From Pseudomonadota bacterium (GTDB lineage: Bacteria; Pseudomonadota; Gammaproteobacteria; Burkholderiales; JAKAFK01), in contig JAJYKK010000034.1 in the NCBI GenBank assembly GCA_021788645.1, forward strand, positions 1-33,019: a stretch of DNA of 33,019 nt, written 5' to 3'. The notes under the pieces are model-generated. The model saw only the letters and a list, made by a program, of their open reading frames with translations, was not told the DNA's origin and searched no databases. The position numbers were made by a program, and so were the translations under genes. Of this stretch, positions 9,975-17,799 are shown piece after piece; position 1 is the stretch's first letter, and each line of letters opens with the position of its first letter.

Positions 9975-10078
9975 CCTTCGGCAACCATCAATTTGATGCA
10001 ACGATCCTTTTTCCCACCCTCCTTCGGTAACATTATTTGCGATGCAACTCGATAGTTCATATCGCTGTTGTTGCCGAA
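9975..10078. repeat. Regularly spaced repeats at the outer end of the IS remnant
   Basis: Two imperfect direct repeats of 31-33 bp lie at 9975-10005 and 10021-10053. Each starts CCTTCGG(C/T)AAC and ends GATGCAAC..GAT, and their starts are 46 bp apart. A third copy of the 9-bp core, inverted (GTTGCCGAA), is at 10070-10078, another 47 bp away. Such an array just upstream of a transposase gene probably marks transposase binding sites at the element end. The last copy overlaps the -35/spacer region of the tRNA-Arg promoter. Confidence 0.6.
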
Positions 10079-10096
10079 CGCCTTCCGTTGTATAAT
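10068..10096 (+). promoter_or_regulatory. tRNA-Arg promoter
   Basis: TTGTTG (10068-10073) and a perfect TATAAT (10091-10096) are 17 bp apart. The mature tRNA begins 10 bases after the -10 box, so the primary transcript would have only a very short leader. Confidence 0.7.
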
Positions 10097-10105
10097 CTTG
10101 CCCTC

Positions 10106-10182
10106 GCGCCCGTAGCTCAGTTGGATAGAGTACTTGGCTACGAACCAAGGGGTCGTGGGTTCGAATCCTGCCGGGCGCGCCA
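10106..10182 (+). tRNA. tRNA-Arg (anticodon ACG)
   Basis: A 77-base cloverleaf. The acceptor stem GCGCCCG (10106-10112) pairs with CGGGCGC (10172-10178), followed by discriminator G and an encoded CCA (10180-10182). The anticodon stem CTTGG/CCAAG encloses the loop CTACGAA with anticodon ACG at 10140-10142. The T arm has the canonical GGTTCGAATCC. The A34 is normally edited to inosine by TadA so that CGU, CGC and CGA are read. Confidence 0.98.
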
Positions 10183-10195
10183 ATCGCAGGTCAAA

Positions 10196-10225
10196 GCGGG
10201 CATCTCTTCGGAGATGCCCGCTTTT
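10196..10225 (+). terminator. Rho-independent terminator of tRNA-Arg
   Basis: A perfect 11-bp stem, GCGGGCATCTC / GAGATGCCCGC, with a TTCG tetraloop is followed by TTTT. It begins 13 bases after the tRNA CCA. The adjacent AAA/TTT can extend the stem. Confidence 0.95.
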
Positions 10226-10316
10226 CATGGCCCCTCGTCCTCAAAGGCCGTTTGCGCCTGACGTCCGCCCCCCTCCGCGAGTGCGCCATGTCCGCATGGC
10301 AGACGACACACATTTC

Positions 10317-11198
10317 CTAGGTCGCGAGCAGTTGCGCAAGCGCAATCGCCGCCTGCGCCGTAGCGTTGTCGGCATCGCGATAGGGGTTGTATTCGGCGAT
10401 CTCGAGGCCCACCAGGTTCGGATGCCGGAGGACAGGCGCGAGCGCCTCGCAAAGATCGCGCCGGAAGAGCCCATCGGGCGCGGCGCTGCCGACACCGGGC
10501 TCTTCGAGGGGATCGAAAACGTCGAGATCGATGCTGACCCCGAACCCCGCAGTGCCTGAGCCGACAATGTTCAAGGCGTCGGCCACCACGGCGCCAAGCC
10601 CTCGTCGGCGCACCTCGTCAATATGGACAACGCGGACGCGCAGCCGTGCCAAGAGGGCGGCCTCGCCGGGTTCGAAACTGCGGATGCCGACCAGGCAAAG
10701 GTGCTGCGGCAGCAGCGCCGGGCGCAGGCCGTGCAGTCGGGTCAGCGCGGGGAAACCGTGCCCCAGCAGGGCCGCCACGGGCATCCCATGCAATGCCCCG
10801 CTGGGCGTGGTGTCTGGCGTGTGCGCGTCCATGTGCGCGTCGAGCCACAGCAAGCCAAGCCCGCCCCTATCGTCCAAGGCACGCGCGACGCCGCTCCATG
10901 TGCCGACGGCGATGGCATGGTCGCCTCCGACAATCACCGGCAGATGGCCCGCTACCGCTGCCTCGTATGTCTTCTGGGCGAGGCCCGCGCAGACTTCCGC
11001 GACCGCATCGAGGCGGCCAAGCTCAGACGAAGGCCGGGGGATGGCTTCCCAGGACAGCGGGCGCCCCGTGTGCGCCAATCGATCCAGAAACCCGGCCGCA
11101 ATGAGCGCCGCCGGGCCTTCCTCGCAACGGGGATCCTGAGCGCCCGCTCCCGAAGGGACGGCGATCACGTGTAGGCTGCGTTCGTTGCCCGCAATCAT
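10317..11198 (-). CDS. rocF: Arginase (ureohydrolase family)
   Basis: A 293-residue ureohydrolase, predicted to hydrolyse L-arginine to ornithine and urea at a two-manganese centre. The metal ligands are all present: His94 in GGDHA, Asp120, His122 and Asp124 in LDAHMDAH, and Asp224 and Asp226 in SIDLDVFDP. The segment SGALHGMP (133-140) and the wording around PLEEPGVGS favour arginase over agmatinase, although a related guanidino substrate cannot be excluded. The ATG at 11198 has GGAAGGA six bases upstream. The gene stands alone, downstream of and convergent with the tRNA-Arg gene; that two arginine-related genes adjoin is probably chance. Confidence 0.88.
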   Translation of the reverse strand: MIAGNERSLHVIAVPSGAGAQDPRCEEGPAALIAAGFLDRLAHTGRPLSWEAIPRPSSELGRLDAVAEVCAGLAQKTYEAAVAGHLPVIVGGDHAIAVGTWSGVARALDDRGGLGLLWLDAHMDAHTPDTTPSGALHGMPVAALLGHGFPALTRLHGLRPALLPQHLCLVGIRSFEPGEAALLARLRVRVVHIDEVRRRGLGAVVADALNIVGSGTAGFGVSIDLDVFDPLEEPGVGSAAPDGLFRRDLCEALAPVLRHPNLVGLEIAEYNPYRDADNATAQAAIALAQLLAT

Positions 11199-11535
11199 TG
11201 GACATCCTTCCGGCCGGTAACCTCAGTCACTGCCTGGAGTGTGGCACATGCCGGGCCGATAACAAGCGCAACCGAGTCGCGCGCGAGGCGCCGTGATCTC
11301 CCCGCCTCGCCCCCAAAGGCCCGCCGCGAGCCTCTTCCGAGAACATTCTCCGAGAACATCTCCTGGAAGACCGCCCAAAAATTGGCGTCCCACGCCCCTT
11401 ACAAAATAGTATCATCGGATTACAGCCGGCGTGGCACGGCTTGGTCACGCGTCAAGGACGCGTTTTTTTCAGACCGCGCACCAGCCCGCCGGAAATAAAG
11501 ATCTCAATCAGGGGAGGGCGGGCAGCTCGAAACCG
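11199..11535. other. Divergent intergenic region arginase / DUF1631-GGDEF-EAL gene
   Basis: No gene is supported here. It should hold promoters for both flanking genes. A short direct repeat CCGAGAACAT occurs twice near 11337-11360, and AT-rich sequence around 11399-11422 is the most promoter-like part. A terminator-like hairpin is listed separately. Confidence 0.5.
11447..11469 (+). terminator. Terminator-like hairpin in the leader of the GGDEF/EAL gene
   Basis: ACGCGTC (11447-11453) and GACGCGT (11457-11463) form a perfect 7-bp stem around AAG, followed directly by a run of seven T. No plus-strand gene lies upstream, so the hairpin would act within the untranslated leader of the gene starting at 11536, if transcription begins upstream of it. 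Confidence 0.5.
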
Positions 11536-14500
11536 ATGGGAAACGTTCATGACAGCAAGCCGTCCGGCGCCGACAAGCGATTCTTCGCCCGTCACCCGAT
11601 CCGGCTGACGGCCGTCTGGGGCGTGCCGGGAAGGCCCGACCACCCCGCCGAGATCCAGGATTTTTGCCTAGGCGGCCTGTTCGTCGCCCTCGGGGATGCG
11701 CCAACGGCCGACAGCCTCCCACCCGACAAGATTGTCGAGATCCGCTGTTCCGTCGCTGCGGGCACCCAACGGCAGGATCTTCGCTTCCGGGGACGCGTGG
11801 TCCGGATCCACGAGGGAGGGGCCGGCATCGCGTTGATCGACCCCGAACTGGCCGCGATCCATGCGCTCCACGCGTACGCAAAGGCCCATCCGGTGGACGC
11901 GGGCCCGTCGGCCCCGAAAAATCGACAGGACATACCGGACCGCACCCTTGCCGAGACATTGCTTGAAGTTATGCGAAAGACGGCCGAGCGACATCTGCTT
12001 TCGATCGCACACGGCTTCTTGAAGCAGGCCCCGGAGCGATTCCTCATCATCGCCGGCAAAACGGAGGACAAGGCGGAGAAGCTCGAGAGCTACAACGCGG
12101 CGGAAATCTTGACCCGGCAAGGCGAGGGCTTCCTGCGCACTTTCGGAACCGCCGTCACGGAGATGTTGGCCCAAACACGCCCAGACTCCACCGCGCCCAG
12201 CCGGGAGCTGGTGGTTCCCGAATCGGGCCTGGGCTTGATGGAGGACACCGACTTTGAAGATTGGCTCGCCCTGACCGAAATGGCCCAGAGGGTCGAAGAG
12301 GGAGCCAAGGGTCCGCTGTTCGACTTCGAGACCCGACTTGCGCGGTTGTTCCCGTCACCGCTCGGCAAGGAAGACAACCCTTTCGGGCCCACTCGCATCG
12401 GCCGCGCCTTTCAAGACACGATTCGCACTCTGGAACTGCCCCGCAAGCCGTTCATCGCCGTCCACACAATGTTTCGGGACGCGTTTGCCGCCCAGGCAAC
12501 CCAGATGTATACCGAAATCAGCCGGCATTTGATCGACAACGCCATCGCCCCGGCCGCCGCGAAGCCGCCCGGTGCCGCAGCGCGGCAACCCAGACCGGAG
12601 GTTCGGCCGCCCCAACCCAATACCGTGCCGCCGCCCGCACGATTCACATCGGGCGAAGACGCCCCCCCGCCGGCGGGTCGCCCTGCATCGCCGGCGAATC
12701 CAGGCGCACGCGACTGGTATGGTCTCATTGATGACCTCAGAAGCCTCCGGCAATGGGTTGGACGGCAGTCCGTGCACCCGGCATCGCACCCGCCGGCGCC
12801 TACGCGGATGCCGGGCGGGGCAAACGCTCCGGAGAAAACGCCGAGCCCGCCGCCGTTCACGCCCGAAGATATCATTCGCGCCCTGGGCCAGCTTCAGTTG
12901 TATCCGGGCGGCGGCGCCGCGGCGGCCCGCACGGCTCCGGACCTCAAATCACATGTCTTGTCGTTGCTGCAGCACAGGGAGCCGACCGGCAAGCGGCTCT
13001 CCGACCGAGAGGCCCGAATTCTCGAGATTTCGAGCGTCCTCTATGAGGCGATGCTCGCCGACCAGTTGATACCCGACGTCGTTAAGCCTTGGCTGCAGCA
13101 GGTGCTCGTGCCGATGATCAAGCTCGCGATACGGGACGACTCGCTGTTCATCGACAAGTCTCACCCGGCGCGCCAAGTGATTAACGGCATAGCCCAACTG
13201 GAGGCTTTCGGCGGGGACGGCAAGAACACCACCATCGCGAAACGCATTGGCCAGGCCCTTGATTCTCTGGTCAACGCAGAGGACCTCACGCCCGCGATGC
13301 TCGAAGGCGTCATGAGAGAGGTCGGCGGGATCATCCGACTTCAGACTAAGGCGTACGAGCTCAACCTCCAGGAAGTCCTGGCCGCCTGTGAGACGGAGGC
13401 GGCGCACGGGGCACGCGAAGTCCCCGCGGAGAGCTCCATTCCGAGCGGGCCGGAACCTTTGACCGAATGGCGCAACCGCGCACGCCGCCTCAAAGCCGGC
13501 GAATGGATGCTGGTCGATCACGGCCAGGGACCGCAGCGGCTGCGGCTCACCTGGATCGCCGAACACTTCGATCGGTATGTCTTCACCGATCACCGCGGAC
13601 AACGCGAAGCCACGTTGACGCTTGACGATCTTGCGGAACGGCTGCGACAAGGCACCGCCATGGTCCTGGCGGATGGCGGCGAGAGCGTCCTGGATCGTGC
13701 CCAATTCGCAACGTTGCAGAAGATGCATCGTGAGCTGCTCCACGAGTCGACGCATGACAAGCTCACCGGGCTTGCCAACCGCCGTGCATTCGAACAGCAC
13801 CTGACCGCGCGGTTGGCGCGTGCGCGCGAGGACCAGATGCGCCATGTCGTCTGCTACATCAACCTGGACGGATTCAGCATGGTGAACAGCGCCTTCGGCT
13901 ATGAGGGGGGGGATCGCCTCCTCAAGGAGGCGGCAGGCCTTTTCCGCGCGGCGCTGGGCAAATATGGGGACGATCTCGCGCGCATCGGCGCAGACGAGTT
14001 CGGATTGTTGCTCGAAGATTGCGAAGTGAGCACCGCGCTGGAGACCATCGCGACGCTGAAACGGGCCATCGGCGATTACCGTTTTGTTGCCGGAGACTCG
14101 AAGATTGCCGTCTCCTTCAGCGCGGGCATCGCGATCCTCGAGCCCTTTCACGAGAGCGCGACAGCCATCCTGCAGGACGCGGAGTCATGCTGCCGCGCCG
14201 CACGGGTACGGGGGGCCAATCAGGTGCAGGTCCATGCCTCTGAGGCGAGCGGCCCCTTCTCGCGGAATAGCGCCATGAAGTGGGCCGCAAGAATCGACAA
14301 TCTGTTGGCCACGGGGATGCTCGATCTCCATGTGCAGCCCATCGCCTCCCTGCGAGGGCCCATGCGCATCGATCATTCGGAGATCTTGCTGCGGGTACGC
14401 GACGAGCATGGGCAACTGGCCTCGCCGCAAGAGTTCATCCTGGCAGCGGAACAGTTCCGACGCATCAATGCGGTCGATCGCTGGGTCGTGGAACAGACCT

Positions 14501-15045
14501 TTGCCTGGATGGCGGCCTTTCCGGAAGCATTGCACCGGACCGGGAACCTATCGATCAACCTCTCGGGCGCGTCGATCAATGATCCCACCATGATCGATTT
14601 CATCGTCGACAAGGCTCGCGTCCTCGGGGTCCCGATGGCCCGGGTTTGCTTCGAGGTAACGGAAACGGCCGGCATCTCCAGCCTCTCCGCTGGCAGCGAG
14701 TTCCTGCTTCGCCTGAAGCGCGAAACAGGATGCAGATTTTCGCTGGATGATTTCGGCACGGGATTATCGTCATACGCATACCTGAGAAACCTGCCGGTTG
14801 ATTTTCTCAAGATCGACGGCACGTTCATCCGGCATCTGGACGACAGCCCATCGGACTATGCGGTGGCCAAGTCGATCACGGAAATCGGACATTTCATGGG
14901 CAAACAGGTGATCGCCGAGTGCGTGGAAAACGAGGCCATTCTCGCAGTATTGCGCGAACTCGGCATAGACCACGGCCAAGGGTACGCCATCGGCAAGCCT
15001 GTCCGGCTCAAAGACATCAGCGGCGGGGCTGCTGCCCGCGCCTGA
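11536..15045 (+). CDS. PilZ-DUF1631-GGDEF-EAL cyclic-di-GMP signalling protein
   Basis: A protein of 1169 residues from the ATG at 11536. Residues about 14-115 resemble a PilZ domain, with RFFAR (15-19) and DFCLGG in place of the usual DxSxxG. Residues about 135-670 resemble the long helical DUF1631 region, broken by a Pro-rich linker near 340-440. A GGDEF domain follows (LTGLANRR from 743) with GADEF at 818-822. The C-terminal EAL domain keeps most signature residues: EILLR (949-953), FEVTET, DDFGTG (from 1071), FLKIDG, and AECVE. A diguanylate cyclase, a phosphodiesterase or both are possible; the first Ala in GADEF is tolerated in some active enzymes. No membrane segments are seen. An ATG at 11431 is an alternative start, and the Shine-Dalgarno for 11536 is weak. 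Confidence 0.88.
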   Translation: MGNVHDSKPSGADKRFFARHPIRLTAVWGVPGRPDHPAEIQDFCLGGLFVALGDAPTADSLPPDKIVEIRCSVAAGTQRQDLRFRGRVVRIHEGGAGIALIDPELAAIHALHAYAKAHPVDAGPSAPKNRQDIPDRTLAETLLEVMRKTAERHLLSIAHGFLKQAPERFLIIAGKTEDKAEKLESYNAAEILTRQGEGFLRTFGTAVTEMLAQTRPDSTAPSRELVVPESGLGLMEDTDFEDWLALTEMAQRVEEGAKGPLFDFETRLARLFPSPLGKEDNPFGPTRIGRAFQDTIRTLELPRKPFIAVHTMFRDAFAAQATQMYTEISRHLIDNAIAPAAAKPPGAAARQPRPEVRPPQPNTVPPPARFTSGEDAPPPAGRPASPANPGARDWYGLIDDLRSLRQWVGRQSVHPASHPPAPTRMPGGANAPEKTPSPPPFTPEDIIRALGQLQLYPGGGAAAARTAPDLKSHVLSLLQHREPTGKRLSDREARILEISSVLYEAMLADQLIPDVVKPWLQQVLVPMIKLAIRDDSLFIDKSHPARQVINGIAQLEAFGGDGKNTTIAKRIGQALDSLVNAEDLTPAMLEGVMREVGGIIRLQTKAYELNLQEVLAACETEAAHGAREVPAESSIPSGPEPLTEWRNRARRLKAGEWMLVDHGQGPQRLRLTWIAEHFDRYVFTDHRGQREATLTLDDLAERLRQGTAMVLADGGESVLDRAQFATLQKMHRELLHESTHDKLTGLANRRAFEQHLTARLARAREDQMRHVVCYINLDGFSMVNSAFGYEGGDRLLKEAAGLFRAALGKYGDDLARIGADEFGLLLEDCEVSTALETIATLKRAIGDYRFVAGDSKIAVSFSAGIAILEPFHESATAILQDAESCCRAARVRGANQVQVHASEASGPFSRNSAMKWAARIDNLLATGMLDLHVQPIASLRGPMRIDHSEILLRVRDEHGQLASPQEFILAAEQFRRINAVDRWVVEQTFAWMAAFPEALHRTGNLSINLSGASINDPTMIDFIVDKARVLGVPMARVCFEVTETAGISSLSAGSEFLLRLKRETGCRFSLDDFGTGLSSYAYLRNLPVDFLKIDGTFIRHLDDSPSDYAVAKSITEIGHFMGKQVIAECVENEAILAVLRELGIDHGQGYAIGKPVRLKDISGGAAARA

Positions 15046-15581
15046 ACCGCCGGGTGGGCGCCGAAGATGTTGTGGGCGATGCGTCCGCACGGTGGCACCT
15101 TACGGACCGCACGGCAGGAGGTGCTTCGCCCTTTCGTCCGCACGCCACCCGCCCGTCGGCGCCGGCGAGGATTCGCAAGCCGTGTCGGCGTCGGACACCA
15201 AGCGCCTGAAGCGCGGTCCGAGTTCCCGATGGATCCCGCCGGCATGCCGACAGGCATCTTCCCACCTGCGTCGCCCCCAATCCGCGCTTCGCGCTCCTCA
15301 CGGAGCCCGACAGCGCCTGGCCAGATGGATGCCGCCATAGGCAATCAGCGATGGCTCGCCGGTGCCCTCCTCGGCCGGCAGCCCCGGTTTGCGGCGCAGG
15401 CCGAGCACCGGCCCAGGACGCCTCATGCTTGCCCGCCGATCCTATACTCGGTCCACTGGCCCCCGCCTCGGATGGCAATCCACCCAATGCGGTTGTTCCA
15501 GTACCCGGCGGATGGCCCCCTGCGGGCAGAGAAGCTTGGCGTGCGCACACCGCGCCGTTGATGGCGGGGAAGGAAGGCGGG
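15046..15581. other. Gap without a supported gene at the chromosome/element transition
   Basis: Overlapping open frames exist on both strands but none has a convincing ribosome binding site or recognisable domain. Composition is GC-rich like the flanking chromosome. A short minus-strand frame ending near 15303 reads as a protein tail and could be a decayed relic, but I cannot identify it. The border of the conjugative element may lie here or in the next gap. Confidence 0.35.
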
Positions 15582-16118
15582 CTATTCGCCGGGCCTTTGC
15601 CAGCGCATCGGGTTTGGATTCGGTGCCGGGCCGATGTATTGCTTATAGGCCTGGATCCAGTCCGTTGCGATCACATGCTGCGCTTGTCGCAGGGAAAGCT
15701 CGCCGTGACACACCATGTTGTGCAGCCGGTTTTCAAGCCGGTCCTTCGCATAGCTCCCCCATCCTCCCCGCACCTTGTGCGGTTCCGGCCACAGATTGCG
15801 CGGACTTGTGGGGCTGCCGCCCAGCTCAAGGCTGATCAGGTGATCCTCCTCGAACGCCCCCAGGCGGTGCCCGTAACCATACATGGCACGCACCTGGCGG
15901 CGCTTCAGGCGCTCGGTATAGCCTTCCGGAGGCCGCACGCTGCGCGTGTAGCCGCCCCACCGGCAGATGGTCTCGCCAAGGTTGTGCTGGGTCACGCGCG
16001 GATCGATGGCTCCAGGTGTCGTCTGCGGGTTCGGTCGCGCGTCCGCGAGGGGGAATTGCTGCCCGGCGTGCGCCATGGGGGCGACCAGCAGGGCCAGCAG
16101 GAAAAGCATGTAGCGCAT
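15582..16118 (-). CDS. Exported HNH-endonuclease-like protein
   Basis: A 178-residue protein. The ATG at 16118 has GGAAG seven bases upstream and starts a clear signal peptide (about residues 1-18, MRYMLFLLALLVAPMAHA). The mature part has TICRWGGYTRSVRPP, then EEDHLISLELGG (from 90; Asp92-His93) and NLWPEPH (108-114). KDRLENRLHNMVC and LSLRQAQHVIATDW follow. This matches a widespread family of small secreted proteins with an HNH-like DH...N core; nuclease activity is inferred. The gene lies downstream of trbI in the same direction but 262 bp away, so it is probably transcribed separately. Role in conjugation unknown. Confidence 0.75.
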   Translation of the reverse strand: MRYMLFLLALLVAPMAHAGQQFPLADARPNPQTTPGAIDPRVTQHNLGETICRWGGYTRSVRPPEGYTERLKRRQVRAMYGYGHRLGAFEEDHLISLELGGSPTSPRNLWPEPHKVRGGWGSYAKDRLENRLHNMVCHGELSLRQAQHVIATDWIQAYKQYIGPAPNPNPMRWQRPGE

Positions 16119-16298
16119 GATGGGCTTCCGTGCGGGATTCAATAGGCTTGCCCATGCGGCCAGCGCATGCGGCCGGTCAGCCGATGAGGAAGCGAATGTG
16201 GGCGGCGGTTGAAGCGCACGCGCGCATTGGGATAAACAGGGGGCTTCTCCCACCCCGCACATTCCGAGGCGATCGGGGACAATGGTGGCGGAGAGAGG

Positions 16299-16344
16299 GG
16301 TATCGATTTCTACATTATTTTCATATACTTAGTTCGTCGATACC
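16299..16344. repeat. 8-bp inverted repeat around an AT-rich core
   Basis: GGTATCGA (16299-16306) and TCGATACC (16337-16344) are perfect inverted copies flanking 30 bp of notably AT-rich sequence, between trbI and the HNH-like gene. It could be an operator/promoter for the HNH-like gene or a recombination site; the sequence does not decide. Confidence 0.4.
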
Positions 16345-16380
16345 ATATTTCATGCCATGTTACATGCCCTGGGTGCCACC

Positions 16381-17790
16381 CTACTGCCCCGCATACGGCG
16401 GCAGAATCATCGTGCGGTTCACCAGCACGTTGAAGGCATAGCCCGGCCGGATCGTCAGCGTCGGCTGGATGCTCAGGTTCTTATTGAGCAGGTTGGTGCC
16501 GACATTGTCCATCTGCTGAGCCAGGGCTGAGGCCGCCTGCTGGCTCGCAGACGGGGTGTTGAGGGCGCCGGCATTCTGCGGCTGGCTCAGCTGCGCGCCC
16601 ACGCCAAGCAGACTCATCAAGACGGCACTGCCAAAGATCCGCATGTAATGGTTGTCGACCTCGTCGTGGAATCCGGCCTGGCCCTCCCCGTCCGTGCCGC
16701 TCATCCCCTTCAGGTCCATCATGGCGCCGTTGGGGAAGATCAACCGATTCCAGGCCACCAGTACACGGCTCTGGCCATAGGCCACCTCGCTGCTGTACTC
16801 GCCGATGATGCGGGTGCCCTGAGGAATGAGCACCACGGCCGGATTGAGGCTGTCATAGACCGTTTGCCGCACTTGCGCTGTGATCGTACCCGGCAGATCG
16901 CTGTCGATGCCCGTCAGCATGACCGCAGGGATGACGGCGCCGGCGAACAGTTCATGATTGCTGATCGGCGGTTGCGCCGCCGCATCGAGGTAGCCATTGG
17001 ACGCCTTGCGCTCCTGGCTGGTCAGGAACGCCTTGTTCTGGGCTTGCGGGCTCTGGGCATCACCAGCCATACCCGAGGCGCCCTGAAGTGCCGCCAGAGC
17101 TTTCTGGAGGTTGGAATCAGCCGCGCCCTGGGGTGTTGCGGCCAGAGCCGTGAGGCTGCGCAGTGCATCGGCTCGCGATGGGGCTGCGGCCTGGGACTGG
17201 ATGCTGCCCATCATTCCCACGCTCCCCGTGCTTGTCTTGGCCAAGTGTGCAGTCTGGTCCGCCAATATGGCGCCTTCCAGATCCTTGTAGTGCTGCTCGA
17301 TCAGCCAACGGCGGTACTTCTGGGCCGGCGTGAGTTGCGGCGGCTCGCCGCTGGCATGCAATGCCGCGCCGGGGTTGTTCGGGTGGTTCAAAGGCGCGCC
17401 CGGGCTGCTGGCTGCGCCGACGGGCGAAGATACGGCGTTGCCGGTTGGATCGGAAGACGCCGCCACAGGCTCGCCCAAATGCTGCTGAGCCGCGCGCTGC
17501 ATGGCAGCGACGTCCGGCGATGTCTGCCCGACCATGGCGGTCGTCCCCGAGCTCTCAGCGGGCTGGCTCTTGTTTCCGGCCGTCAGAATGCCGATCACCA
17601 TCCCACCGACGACGACACTGCCGCCGATGAAGGCGACTTTCTTGAAGTTCTTGCTCAGGCGCGCTCCGCCTTCGCGCGGCGTGCCCTTGATGGTCAGGGC
17701 TCCTCCCTTCTTGGGCGCCGCGGCGCCGTTGAGGTCCTGGTTGAGCAGACTCTCGTCCAGGGGCTTGTCGTCTTGAATCGCTTCAGTCAT
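16381..17790 (-). CDS. trbI: Conjugal transfer protein TrbI (VirB10 family)
   Basis: A 469-residue inner-to-outer membrane spanning protein of the secretion core. The N-terminal cytoplasmic part (1-50) is followed by one membrane helix (about 51-70, FIGGSVVVGGMVIGILTAG). A Pro/Ala/Gln-rich periplasmic linker with coiled-coil-like stretches comes next. The C-terminal beta domain (about 275-469) contains ELFAGAVIPAVMLTGIDSDLPG, VVLIPQGTRIIGEY, and YAFNVLVNRTMILPPY at the end. Length and layout fit TrbI. GAGGG lies six bases before the ATG; the gene follows trbG by 9 bp, so the two are co-transcribed. Confidence 0.95.
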   Translation of the reverse strand: MTEAIQDDKPLDESLLNQDLNGAAAPKKGGALTIKGTPREGGARLSKNFKKVAFIGGSVVVGGMVIGILTAGNKSQPAESSGTTAMVGQTSPDVAAMQRAAQQHLGEPVAASSDPTGNAVSSPVGAASSPGAPLNHPNNPGAALHASGEPPQLTPAQKYRRWLIEQHYKDLEGAILADQTAHLAKTSTGSVGMMGSIQSQAAAPSRADALRSLTALAATPQGAADSNLQKALAALQGASGMAGDAQSPQAQNKAFLTSQERKASNGYLDAAAQPPISNHELFAGAVIPAVMLTGIDSDLPGTITAQVRQTVYDSLNPAVVLIPQGTRIIGEYSSEVAYGQSRVLVAWNRLIFPNGAMMDLKGMSGTDGEGQAGFHDEVDNHYMRIFGSAVLMSLLGVGAQLSQPQNAGALNTPSASQQAASALAQQMDNVGTNLLNKNLSIQPTLTIRPGYAFNVLVNRTMILPPYAGQ

Positions 17791-17799
17791 GACGCGCCC

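Noticed and set aside
10106-10182. tRNA-Arg as the attachment site of the conjugative element
   Set aside because: The tRNA is complete, is followed directly by its own terminator and by arginase, and no second copy of its 3' end was seen near the trb genes. The element edge more likely lies about 5-6 kb to the right.
11199-11535. Cyclic-di-GMP (GEMM) riboswitch in the leader of the GGDEF/EAL gene
   Set aside because: The conserved GEMM core sequences could not be found; only a simple terminator-like hairpin is present.
15046-15581. Open frames of 160-177 codons on both strands in the gap after the GGDEF/EAL gene
   Set aside because: They overlap each other, lack Shine-Dalgarno sequences and domains, and one runs into the 3' end of the GGDEF/EAL gene.
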